In this document: positions 53,330 through 64,000 of the stretch, one piece after another | Layout of the letters: each line of letters starts with the position of its first letter | Numbering within the stretch: position 1 is the stretch's first letter | Origin: Cyprinodon diabolis | Taxonomy: Eukaryota; Chordata; Actinopteri; Cyprinodontiformes; Cyprinodontidae | NCBI GenBank assembly: GCA_030533445.1 | Contig: CM060080.1 | Span: 18,119,377 to 18,183,376 of the forward strand | Direction: 5' to 3' | DNA length: 64,000 nt | Notes under the pieces: generated by a model | Told to the model about the DNA's origin: nothing | The model's database searches: none | Seen by the model: only the letters and a program-made list of their open reading frames with translations | Program-made: the position numbers and the translations under genes

Positions 53330-56300
53330 ATGGCTAAAGGGGAAGAGACGCATTGGTCGGATATTCTGAAAAGGAGGCTGGGCGGTCATAAAAAGGGTCA
53401 GAAAAATTCAAAGCTTGAAAAGTTTAAAGAGTAGGTTGATGTGGTTTTGATTATTTGTTTCTGCTTTATCATATCCTCTCTTAAATAGACGAGAGGGACG
53501 AAGAGGAAAAGAAAGCAGAAGAAACTGAACTTTTTACCAAGTATTACACGGAATGGAGAAGCGGAGTGGAGACAGATGAATCCTACAAGACTATTCCACG
53601 GTTCTATTACAAGGTAACTCATTCAAAATGAAAAAAAAAAAAAACAAGACCATAAGTTAAACTTGAAGTGATTGGTTATGGTCATAAAAAATATTTTAAT
53701 TAGGTATTATGTTGTGAAGCTTCCAGCAGAAGATGAAGTTCTTCTACAGAAACTGAGAGAAGAATCCAGGGCTGTCTTCCTGCAGAGAAAAAGCAGAGAG
53801 CTGCTAGATAATGAAGAACTTCAGGTCAATCATCCATTACATCATTCTTTCCATCCATCTATCTATTGATCTGTACAAACACCCATCTATCCTGTCTAAC
53901 TACTGTTGAAATATCTAGCCTATCTGTGGAATGTTATTTATTCCTTTAAAAAAAGACAAAAATGTCAGGATTCAGGTTATTTTAATTTAGAAAAGTTTAG
54001 CACTTTGATCTGAAAAAATATATACTATATCCTAGCTCAACACTCACTCGTTTCTGTGGTCCTCTTTTTATGTGTTCAAATTGATTTCTTTTTTACCATT
54101 TGTTCTTTCCTTTGATAGAATTTGTGGTTCCTTCTTGATAAACATCAAGTCCCACCAGTAAATGGAGATGAAGCGATGATCAACTACGAAGCCTTCCTTC
54201 AGGTTGGAGAAAAGGCGGGACCAAAGTGCAGGTAGGTCTGCTGAATTTAAAACTGTTTCTCTTTGTATCAAAGCTGGAAGTGAGACCAGCTTTTAGTCAC
54301 TTTAACACTTGATGTGCTCAAATAACTAGCAAGTCAGCCACTAGTTATCTGAGTTATCTACAAATTAGAAATTTAAAAAAAACTCTGGCTAAATCCCAAT
54401 GATTTCCCAGGCCGTAAGGTAATTTATACTCCCTTCACCCAATTCTCCAGTCTTCTACTCGTGGAAACAGTTCAAAGATATCCAAAGCTATTTGTGTGTG
54501 ATAGAGTATCCCATTTTGTTTCTGATCTTAAGTTAATTTTATTCAAGGTCTCATTCATTTTATAATTGACCCAAATACAGTTATATAATAATTTAGTTTA
54601 TACATGTAAAGGTAGTTGTTGTCACATTGGTCAGATATAAATGCTTGCAAGATATAGAAAACAGTTTTGTTACTAAGTCGAAATATTCCAGATTTTTAAG
54701 GACTCTAATTATCAGATTCTACATGTTTAATTTGCTTTTTCTCCTATAGGAATTTTTTTACAGCAAGAGTGTACGCCAAGTTGCTCAACAATGACCCATA
54801 CGGCCGCATATCCATCATGCAGTTCTTTAACTATGTCATGAGGAAAGGTTTGGATGTACTTTTTGCTTTTTCATTTTCAGGTTAAAAATGAAAGCGAATA
54901 CCATCTTGTTTTTGGTTGCTGCTCATATCTGTTTTTTTTTTCTAGTTTGGTTGCATCAAACCCGAATAGGTCTGAGTCTGTATGACGTTGCTGGACAAGG
55001 CTACCTCAGAGAGTCTGTAGGTCCTATTTCCACTTTAGGTGAATATAAATGGTATTTTTCTCTTTAGAAAATCGCATTGATGTTTCTCCGTGTGTGTAGG
55101 ATCTAGAGAACTACATCTTGGAATTGATCCCGACTCTGCCCCAGCTAGATGGACTGGAGAAGTCCTTCTACTCTTTCTACGTCTGCACAGCTGTTCGCAA
55201 ATTTTTTTTCTTTCTCGACCCACTTCGCACCGGTAAGTCTAAACTTGACTCTGATCCACTGCTGTTTTAACTTAGAAATTATGCTATGTGCTTATGCAGA
55301 AATCTGCAGCTGTACTTGAAAGCTTACATACCCTCTGAATAAAGGAAATGATAAATTCACACTAGTAATTCATATAATACAAAACTATAGAAAGTAATAA
55401 TACATGAAAATGTACTAAATTATAATTTTGTAAAATAAAATATAGATTTTTTTTTTTTATAATTCTAAAAAACAAACCGTTGCAGAACAATTAAAGCACA
55501 TTGCCCATGAACAGGGAACCTGTCAACCAGGTGCAAAGTGAACATTTCATGAATTACGTTTGACTATTTATTTTACTGGCAGCTGATTTTTTTCTGTCTT
55601 TAATGGAAGGGTATCTAAACGTTCAATCACAACTATATAATGAGCCTAAAGTTCTCATCTTGATCGCATCATTGAGATTAATCATGTGCATAATTCAGTG
55701 TAGTAAAAAATTTAATATTTCCTTTAACAGGGAAAATAAAAATCCAGGATATCTTGGCTTGCAGTTTTCTTGATGATTTGTTAGAGGTATGATTATTTCC
55801 TTCTCATGCCTCCCTGTGATGGCTAAATGGTATCAAAAAAAATGTAATTAAAGATACTAAACCATAACCTCCTGAAGGTATTAAGTCTTCTGTTCCTGTT
55901 TTTTTTTCCTCCTCTATGCTAGTTGAGAGATGAGGAGTTGTCTAAAGAAAGCCAGGAGTCCAACTGGTTCTCTGCCCCGTCCGCTCTCAGAGTCTACGGT
56001 GAGAAAATGCTCCAGTGTCTTAGTGTCGCTGTTTGTTCAGGTGATCCTGTTTTTCTTTAATCTAGTTTTTGTTTTGTGTGCATGTTAACAGGCCAGTACC
56101 TGAACCTGGACAAAGATCACAATGGCATGTTGAGCAAAGAAGAGTTGTCCCGCTACGGCACAGCCACTCTCACTTCAGTCTTCCTCGACAGAGTGTTTCA
56201 GGAGTGTCTCACCTACGATGGAGAAATGGTACAACATTGGACATGGAGATGATTCCTGAAACACCAGCACTGTTGAAAATACTGTCTAACAATAGAATGT

Positions 56301-57341
56301 TTTAATAATTTATTGATCTGCTCAGTTTATATATCTATATATAAAACAAGATCAAGCTTTAGCTCCTTACTGAGGGGATGTACTGTAAGGGGATGTGCTA
56401 ACTGTGCTAATCACAACAATAACTTGCAAAAAAACTCAAATGGTGTAAATTGTGCACTCCATACTTGTCCCTCTGTTTTAGACAGTCCTTAAACCCTTTT
56501 TTTTCGAGATTTATCTCTTTCCCATGTTATTTCACCACTAATAAGAATAATATTGAATAAGTACTCACAAAGTCTAAAAGATAAATACGCCAATCAAAGC
56601 CTTACAGCAAACTGGGATTGGTCACAAATGTTCTTATCAGTGCATCTTCAGTTGTGCCTTTTTAATTCTGAACGGTGCTCTACAGCCAGATCAGCTCACT
56701 TTGATATTTGCCTAAACATTGTGTACTCACTTCTCTTCTGTCTCCAGGACTATAAGACCTATCTGGACTTTGTGCTGGCTCTGGAAAATCGGAAGGAGCC
56801 TGCAGCATTACAGTATATTTTTAAACTTCTGGACATGGAGAATCAGGGTTACCTCAACGTCTTCTCCCTCAACTACTTTTTTAGGGTAAGACACACATGA
56901 CAAGAAAGTTTGAAAAATAAAACAAATTCTAATCCTTGATACTTGTTTTTTTACTTCTGGTTTATTATTTTGGTTTTGGTTTTCTTCCCTCAGGCCATTC
57001 AGGAGCAGATGAAGTTGCACAGCCAGGAGCCTGTTTCTTTCCAGGATGTGAAGGTAATGCAAGCACAGAAATATTTTGGGGGCTTTAACAATGACCTTTG
57101 CAGCAAATTTGATATGGTTTCCTCTTTCAAACGCTGCTTTAAACAGGATGAAATCTTTGACATGGTGAAGCCCAAAGATCCATACAAGATCACCCTCCAG
57201 GATTTGGTGAATAGCTGCCAGGGAGACACAGTGGTCAGCATCCTGATCGACCTCAACGGGTTCTGGACCTACGAGAACAGAGAGATGCTGGTCACCAACG
57301 ATGACAGCAGCAGCAATACGGCGGACTTTGAAGACACTTGA
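53330..57341 (+). CDS. ppp2r3c: ppp2r3c, PP2A regulatory subunit B'' gamma
   Basis: EF-hand regulatory subunit that directs protein phosphatase 2A; known as G5PR, with roles at the centrosome and in lymphocyte survival. Thirteen exons: 53330-53396, 53489-53613, 53720-53824, 54119-54231, 54750-54847, 54946-55016, 55100-55232, 55731-55786, 55923-55998, 56092-56228, 56748-56885, 56994-57053 and 57147-57341. They give 457 residues (human 453). Landmarks are LPAEDEVLLQKLREESRAVF, RKSRELLDNEELQ, RISIMQFFNYVMRK, VWLHQTRIGLSLYDVAGQGY and YLNLDKDHNGMLSKEELSRY (EF-hand). It continues DYKTYLDFVLALENRKEPAA and NGFWTYENREML, ending ADFEDT. The exon-1 donor (G/GTCAGA) is weak but is the best in-phase choice. 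A polyadenylation signal AATAAA is at 57475-57480. Confidence 0.95.
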
Positions 57342-57480
57342 AGAGGATCCTGATGCATCTGAGAACCAGAGAACGGAAGTGGCTCGATTTAAAAAGTGAT
57401 TGTATATAGAAAGTATAACTTGGACTCAAATCTAACTTGTAGACAGTATAGTGATGTTTGCTACCTTCATCTAAAATAAA

Positions 57481-60400
57481 GATTTTTCATTTACACTGCA
57501 GAAACATTACCTGCTGGTTTGCTTGTTTATGATTTTTTTCTTTTAAGCTCAATTGTAAACAAAGTATTGATCAAGTCAGACATTTCTCTTCACTCATCAA
57601 ACATATTAATGTCAGATTTATTTTAAACTTTTAACAATCTCATCAAACACTTTATATGGGAAAGATTCCTCTATTATTTTGACTCATATTTTCATGATCG
57701 CCTCACTCGTTGCTGGAGAGCTGTAGGCTGCATACATGGTGAATCTACTGTCATTTAAGCCACACTTAGTGGAGTTTCATCCTGCTGGAAGTCACCATCA
57801 GATCTGTAATCAGGACTGTTTCATTCAAGCAATGCTCAATTGTTATTTGTTTAGCATAAACACAGCGTATAAAACATGATTTATAGCAGAGTACATATAT
57901 AACTTCTTATGTTGTTTACTACAGCTAAAATCAAGACTATCAGATGATGCATTTTAATCTTATTGTCTAATTTTTGAGTCAGTGTGAATTGTAGTCCTAG
58001 TTTTCTACTGTTAGACATGTTTAGTGTGGTTGCTTCAGCAGCCTATCTGCTTCAGGTTTGATTTCTTGATATGTGCTTAGAGATAGCTTCAAAGAAGCTT
58101 AAGTTGTTTTTTTCCCCCCAGGTTTTTACTGTCATTACACTGTCACAAGTACAGAGCAACGAAATTCACTCTGCACTCTGGGCTGCCATCGTGGGGTGCC
58201 CGGGGAGCAATCGGTGCAAAGGGTCTTGCTCAGAGACCCAAAGTGGCCGTCTTTGGGAGTCGTTTCGAACTCATAACCTCAGGATTCTAAGCCCTATGCT
58301 CTCACCACTAGGCTGCCACTCCCCTAATTTGTTGCTCCTCTCACATCAAGAATATGTTTTCAGGGACAGAACTGACACCAATTGGATTTTCTTTAGTTTT
58401 TGTCACATTTTCTGTAGGGATGCACTTATATATGAACATCTGGACCAATATTAATGTCGTGTTTTTGGTCGATAACCAACATTAACTGATGATAAATACT
58501 TTGATGTTGCATTTGATATTGTTTTTCACTCTGGACAATGTAAGAATCTGCCCACAGTGCTGACATTACTGACGTGCTTCAGTTGAACGGCCACTGTTCA
58601 CATCACACTGTCAAATGACCGGTTCACTTCCCTTCTGAGAAAAAAAAAAAAAACACAGCAACTTAAGTAGATCTTAAGATAAAAGTAGTCATTGGTTGTT
58701 AATATCACCCCATGTTTACTTATTTGACCAACCATTGGTGATAAGGCTTCTACTGTATATGGTGCATCAATTGTTTTTTTGTAAACCTTAAAGGTAATTA
58801 TTAAAAAAATCCAGTAAGTCAGTAATTTTCTAAACCGACAATCAACATTTAGTGTTACTTAACCCATTTTCCCTCATTCTGATGTTTGGTTTCAACTTCA
58901 ACGAGTAGTTATATCATGTTTATATTACGTCCGGAGATGAGCCAATTCTCTGGTTGCGTTTAGCAAATCATGTAGAGGATGGTGAGCATTTTTGTGAAGG
59001 TGCAAATTTATAACCCAAAGAACTTTAAACCTGCTGTCCACCACGGTGCTGGGAACATAATGCTGCAGGCCTTTTCCACTGCCAGCATTACTAGTGTATT
59101 GCACTACCAAGGCAGAATGATGGGAATTCTCTGAACTTGCAACAAATCAGTGGAGATTGCTGAAACATTTGTTTTCAAATCAAAGACAGATCCCAGTGTT
59201 GAACCTGACTGCAAATGTTCCTTACTGTTTAGTTGGTTTTTTGTGCCTGGAAGTGATCCGGCTCAATAAACACTGGAATTATGCAGCCAGAATTAAACCA
59301 TTAAAGGGCTGCAAAATGTGGTCAGGGTGCAACTTCTAAAGGGGCATCTATACAAGTATCTGGGGAGGTGTATTTATTTAAACCTGTATTTCTAGTTTTG
59401 ACAATGGTCAACATTCACAAAAATATGTACGGTAATTTGCCCTCCCGAGTCAAGGTTGGTTTACAATGAAAGAACGGTCTGAATAAATGATACGAAACAC
59501 TAGATTGTCACAATTATTTTATCCTACTAAATCATGTCAACATGAATAAAACAAAACACCCTTGTTTGTGACTAGAAATGTATTAAAACTGAAAACATAA
59601 ATACAAATTCAGGCAACAGATTCTCGTCAAAATAAGCAAATCTATTGCATAGTTTCAATCTCTTCACACAAAAAGTTGTTTATTAAAAGGATTTTATCTT
59701 TACATAAAGCTGAAGATCATTTCATTCTTGTTTCTGACAACACATACGGTAAGTCGAGTTAACCCTCCTGAGGATCTGAAGCCAGTCAATGTAGTGATAT
59801 CATTGGATAACAATAAGAAGCTTAAGACACCCAAAGCACTCTCATTGGCTCATTAAAGTAAAAAAAGAAATAAGTAACACAACATCAATATCTTTGGAGT
59901 GAAATCAAATACTAATAATTCCTCTCTGGATTTAAATACAAACAGTATAATAAAAAATAAAAGCACTTCGATTAGTTGTGACCCTTTAATACCCTTCTAG
60001 AACACTCACATGAAACAAATAAATTGGTGTTCATTGGACGTTCAATTCACAGTTAAAGATGCGTTTGTTTGCCTCAAATTCCCTTTACATTAAGCAGTCC
60101 TGGTTCTTTTTGCACGCTAGAAATGTTGAAATACAAAACTAAAACTGCTATTCACCTGCACATTTGTTAAATCAAACCAACCAGCTGGTTGGGAACATCT
60201 TTTAAGGCTTTATGTGTATTGTAAAGTATAATAGAAGGAAATGTTCATCTGTGGATACTTCGGCAGAAATTATGCCTGATGCTGTTTTTTTTACCTCCCT
60301 TTGTTTTACTAAGTAGGATTCAAACGAACCATTTCTGGGAAACAAGAAAAAGTGCAAAAATTGATGATCCAGGTCGGCTTCATCTTTTTATAACTGATGG

Positions 60401-60628
60401 GAAAGAACTGAGGTCGATGCAAAAAGCAACAACCAACATTTTACTTCGGTCTCAGCCCAGAGCTAGATTACATGTAGCACTCTCGTGTTACATTCACTGG
60501 TGCCGCTTATTCAGCCACTTCAGCTATTATGAATAAATAACTCTGTTATAAACATAAAACATTTTGAAAAAAAATTAGTGTGTGCAGCTGAGGGAGTTCT
60601 GGTTTCATTAACTTTTTTTTTTTTTTTT
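57481..60628. other. ppp2r3c-fam177a1 intergenic region
   Basis: No gene supported. Holds a SINE-like copy at about 58100-58330. The right part may be the fam177a1 3'UTR; a minus-strand AATAAA near 59680 is a possible end. The short frames here have no recognisable product. Confidence 0.5.
58100..58330 (+). repeat. tRNA-like SINE copy
   Basis: Contains GGGCTGCCATCGTGGGGTGC then CCGGGGAGCA, AAGGGTCTTGCTCAGAGACC and the tRNA-like end CTCTCACCACTAGGCTGCCA. It is related to the copy at 61470-61695. Confidence 0.65.
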
Positions 60629-63329
60629 TCAGGAAGGGAGAGGTGATGGGACCCTGTTCGGATCAGGATTCCTGAGAGAAGACTCGGGTTCGAGCTCAAA
60701 GCTGACATTTACAAAGGAGGCTCCGGACCCTTCTGGCTGCTCCTTCACTGCGGCAGGATTTTCATTCTCGCCTCTCCGCTGTGCTGCGAACGAGCGCTCA
60801 GCCTCATCAGCGAGACGGTTCTCCTCTTCTTCCTCCTCCTCCTGCAGGAAAAAAAAAACAAGAAAAATGTGTTACATTTCTAAGAACTGATGTTCCTCTG
60901 ATGTAGCTGACATGTGCATTCGAGGGACCGTACCTCTTTCTTTATGCGGTAGTACTCATCAATAGCATACTGGTACTTAGGAGTGGTGATCCCGAACAAA
61001 GAGGCTAGTTTCTCCCCCATATAGTCACACACTGAGACAGAGAACCTAATCAATTCACTCATTTTACAAAGAAACAATTGTGAGCCATAGTGATTAATTA
61101 GGGCCCTACCTGAGATAGTGGAGGTTGCCATCCTCCACATATGAAACCAGAAATAAGGACCCCAGGTCAGTTTGGACTGGAACAAATATACAAGGGCACA
61201 AAAAAAATAGGCCTTTAACATCAGCATAATTCTTTTATTAAAAGAAACACATTCTGACAATCTAGAAAACATCCAAACTGGTGCAACCTGGCTATAGAAT
61301 ACGTATTCCTCATTTTATTAATAAGTAAAATATTGTCAGGGTAAGGGCTTATTATAGTATGGAAGAATGTGAATTGTTACTTCGTGGTCCTAAGTTACTT
61401 TTTCGATTTTAGATAAAAGTACATTTTTCTTTAAATTTGGAACTAATGAAGATTTAAAAATAATGAATAATAATTGAACTTTATTGATCTCACATTGGAG
61501 AAATTTACCTCTGCATTTAACCCATCCCCTTGGGGAGCAGTGGGCTGCCATTGTGTGGCGCCCAGGGCGCAGTGCGGAGTTAAGGGTCTTGTTCAGGGAT
61601 TCAGAGTGGAGGCAGTGGAGTTTCAACCGGGTACTTGCAACCTTCTCAGAGCTCAATGCATTGCTCTTACCACTAGGCCGACATTCCCCTCCACTATTAA
61701 GCGATCATAAACTTTGATCCAGAAACTTTGATCACAAAATCAAAGTTTGGAGTTCCACTTTGAGATTTAAAGAGATGTAAAGAGTAGGTAGACATGCTTT
61801 CTCCTGCTGACCAGCTTCATAGTATATTGATATAGAAAATATATAGAAAATGCAATTGCTTGAATGCAATTGTTTGAAAATCGATAGACTTTTTAGAGGA
61901 AGCTAAAGTACTGACAGCATGCTCTCCTTTCAGGATGCATAGCAGTATAAAAAATAAAAAAAAAATAAAAGCAGAGCATAAAGTGTCCAGCTAATCTTTT
62001 CAGCTTTGGAGCCTGTTTATAATCTGATTTAGTGATCGCTAGTGAAGAGACAGTAAGAGCAAATCATGGCAGCAGCACCGAGCTGCGGCATCTGTAGTGG
62101 GAGCATCCCCAGATGCTGCAGCTAGGTGCCGTTGCCATGATTTGCGCTAGCCCCCGCTATGCTAGTGACAGGCAGGGGCGGAGCTAGATGGGGGGCCAGG
62201 GGTCACACTTAGTCAATCATTGGCAACCCCTGTGGCCACCCCTACAATTTCTTTCCCTCTAATTTAGATGGTGGCAGCAGTAATACTCTCAAGTGGAATA
62301 TTCAAAACATTTTTTCATATATTAACAATTACTTTACAACAAAAACACTGGTTAATTATTCACATCAATATACCAACATTAAAGATGATGAGTACAGAAT
62401 CCCTGCTTTTCAGAAAAAGATTTAGTTTTATGGGCTAAAGAGAAAATGTCTCTGTCTCACTTAGGTGTCTTCAGTGATATCAAAGATAAATAACTGTTTT
62501 AATAAAAACATATTAAATAATCAATTTGTGTAGATATTAGTACTTTTAAATATCAATTTTAAGCAGAATGATTACTGATAAAATGAGGTAAGCAATGACA
62601 ATGGAAAAGATGTTCGTCCCAGAACTCAAACCTAAAAGAATTGTATCCATTTTGTGTCTATTTGTTAAAAAAGGCTCTGGGAAAGTATAGTTTGTCTTTA
62701 TTTAAAAAATATGGATGTTTTGCTCCTTAATTTTCCAGTTGGAACAGTAAAGATTGACTGTGATGTTTTGGTGCTTATCTACTTTCAGCCAACCCTTTAT
62801 TGCCTGGCCACCCTTATAAAAATGTTTTGGCTACGCCTCTGGACAGGGCAGCCCAGGTTAAATAAATAAATAAATATATATCATAAGAAGGTCTGTGTCA
62901 TGATCACTTAAAATAAAAAATAAAGAACATTTGAGGTCCTTCGATCCTACCGAATCCACAGCAACGACCTCCTGTTTCACATGTTTCTCTTCTTCCTCCT
63001 CTTCGTCTGTGCTGTACTCCTCCATGGTGTCCCCGTTGGCGAAGTGAATGATCCTCCGGGGAACCTTCACCTTCCCCGCACTGCATTCCGCAATCTCCAC
63101 GGTCTCAAACTCTTTAGATCCTTCTGAACGCTGCTAAATAAAAAAAATACTTAATTATAAGAGCCACAGCGAGAAATCATAATCAAGTGTATATATATAG
63201 AGTTTTGTTAGCCGTTAGCTTCACGGCTAAGGAAGTGCAACCAGCAATCAACAGAATTAACTCTTTATTTTAAAGACGTTTTAAAGTATGTTTTTTTTTT
63301 TTATATAAACTCACCACCTCTGATTCCAT
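60629..63329 (-). CDS. fam177a1: fam177a1 (FAM177 family protein A1)
   Basis: Small vertebrate protein, linked in recent literature to the Golgi; the biochemical role is not established to my knowledge. Five exons join in phase: 63315-63329, 62951-63133, 61110-61176, 60934-61031 and 60629-60841, giving 191 residues (human about 213). The family core is FETVEIAECSAGKVKVPRRI, IHFANGDTMEEYSTDEEEEE, then LTWGPYFWFHMWRMATSTIS (a possible membrane segment) and CDYMGEKLASLFGITTPKYQ, YAIDEYYRIKKEEEEEE. A predicted coiled acidic stretch precedes the tail SFVNVSFELEPESSLRNPDP. Exon 1 encodes only MESEV. Upstream, a minus-strand ACCGGAAAAG near 63425 is a weak ETS-like match. Confidence 0.93.
61470..61695 (+). 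repeat. tRNA-like SINE copy in fam177a1 intron
   Basis: Contains TTATTGATCTCACATTGGAG, AACCCATCCCCTTGGGGAGC, AGTGGGCTGCCATTGTGTGG, AAGGGTCTTGTTCAGGGATT and the end CTCTTACCACTAGGCCGACA. This is a widespread fish SINE-like layout; the last part resembles a tRNA in antisense. It shares its 3' half with 58100-58330. Confidence 0.7.
62059..62145. repeat. 35-bp imperfect hairpin, miRNA-precursor-like
   Basis: Arm 62059-62093 pairs with arm 62111-62145 across a 17-nt loop. There are 31 Watson-Crick pairs, two G.U wobbles and two mismatches (read as plus-strand RNA). Size and mismatch pattern fit a short pre-miRNA, but it lies next to a repeat (62173-62841) and may be part of a mobile element. No expression evidence is available. 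Confidence 0.6.
62173..62841. mobile_element. 669-bp non-autonomous DNA element
   Basis: Terminal inverted repeats CAGGGGCGGAGCTA and the inverse CAGAGGCGTAGCCA, flanked by GACAGG on both sides (62167-62172 and 62842-62847). Inner blocks GGCCAGGGGTCACAC and TGGCCACCCTTATAA also pair loosely. The CAGRGGCG terminus is typical of hAT-type elements, but only 6 bp of the flanks match. No ORF. It sits in a fam177a1 intron. Confidence 0.7.
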
Positions 63330-64000
63330 GTTTTATCCCAGTTAATCGTTAACATTAGTCAAAAAAGGGACAAGTCTGCCATCAGATTCAGTCCCTCTAA
63401 CCAAATACTACAGACGTTGGAGCTTTTCCGGTCTTTCAAAATAAAACAGTGATATGGAGCGACTGGAAAAAGAATTCATGGTTTCCTATGATTAAACAAA
63501 TATTTAAAACATTTGGTGAAATATGAATTTAAATACATATTAAATGAACCTAAATAAGTGTAACTGAAAACAAAATCTAAAAAATAATACATATAGACTT
63601 AACACTAGAAAAAGCTGTTTCGGAGAAACAGCAAGTGGGAATGCTTTTGCTGAATGAATAAAGCTGAAATTACATGAAGAACATATGAAAATGTGAAAGG
63701 AAGTCTCCAGAAACTTCAAACTGCAGAAAACAATTGAATCATCTGAAGATTTTGTAGGGTAGAATCATTTGGCAGTAAAATGGCAGAAACAAACTCATCT
63801 TAAAAGCTGCACAGCTAAACCATACATGATATCAAAAAAAGGTCTTGAATGTGGTCGCTAGAAGGGTCTTAATATAATGTCTCCCAAGTTTCTAGAAAAA
63901 TGTATAAAGAAATTTTGAAGGGACATGAACATGTCAGTTATGCTATGAATTAGCAGCAAACAGAAAAGCTTAATTCCTGTCCAGAAAGAGAGCAGAATGA
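63330..64000. other. fam177a1 upstream region
   Basis: Contains the probable fam177a1 5'UTR and promoter, then AT-rich sequence with no gene seen to the window end. Confidence 0.5.

Noticed and set aside
61474..61717. ORFs of about 77 codons with protein-like composition
   Set aside because: They translate the tRNA-like SINE copy.

Overview
The window is nuclear DNA from a ray-finned (teleost-like) fish. The evidence is AT-rich, intron-interrupted vertebrate genes with GT-AG introns, long (TA)n tracts, and fish-type repeats: Tc1/mariner copies, hAT and TTAA-flanked MITEs, L2/Rex-like LINE 3' ends and tRNA-like SINE copies. I cannot name the species.

Seven protein-coding genes were recovered, most by hand-assembling exons with matching splice phases. 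In window order they are: the 3' end of ralgapa1 (+, last exons 3911-7010), an insm-family zinc-finger repressor (-, 9355-11100, probably insm2), nfkbia encoding IkappaB-alpha (+, 29425-32325), psma6 (-, 36268-39404), prorp (-, 40839-52454), ppp2r3c (+, 53330-57341) and fam177a1 (-, 60629-63329). From memory this is the gene content of human 14q13.2, read in reverse with relative orientations preserved. It is therefore an ancient, unbroken vertebrate synteny block.

Layout. 1-8.8 kb: end of ralgapa1, with a possible alternative terminal exon and a long pyrimidine-rich intron. 8.8-11.4 kb: intronless insm gene, tail-to-tail with ralgapa1. 11.4-29.3 kb: an 18 kb gene desert holding a LINE 3' end, a retrovirus-like protease remnant, a 596-bp MITE, a dead Tc1 transposase, a diverged repeat pair, a 375-bp hAT MITE, a TTAA MITE and SINE-like repeats. 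29.3-32.8 kb: nfkbia, with NF-kappaB-type sites upstream and in intron 1. 32.8-40.8 kb: intergenic sequence and psma6, which carries a near-palindromic TTAA foldback element in an intron. 40.8-53.3 kb: prorp, whose introns carry an L2 fragment and a Tc1-derived foldback; it is head-to-head with ppp2r3c. 53.3-64 kb: ppp2r3c, then fam177a1, with SINE-like and hAT-like insertions and a miRNA-precursor-like hairpin.

The genes do not form one pathway. ralgapa1 is a Ral GTPase-activating subunit, insm a neuroendocrine repressor, nfkbia the NF-kappaB inhibitor, psma6 a 20S proteasome subunit, prorp the protein-only mitochondrial RNase P nuclease, and ppp2r3c a PP2A regulatory subunit. There is one functional link from established biology: phosphorylated IkappaB-alpha is degraded by the 26S proteasome, which contains the adjacent psma6 product. 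No clearly new system was found. The most interesting unexplained items are the hairpin at 62059-62145, the 596-bp MITE, the possible alternative ralgapa1 terminus and an open 93-nt intron in ppp2r3c.
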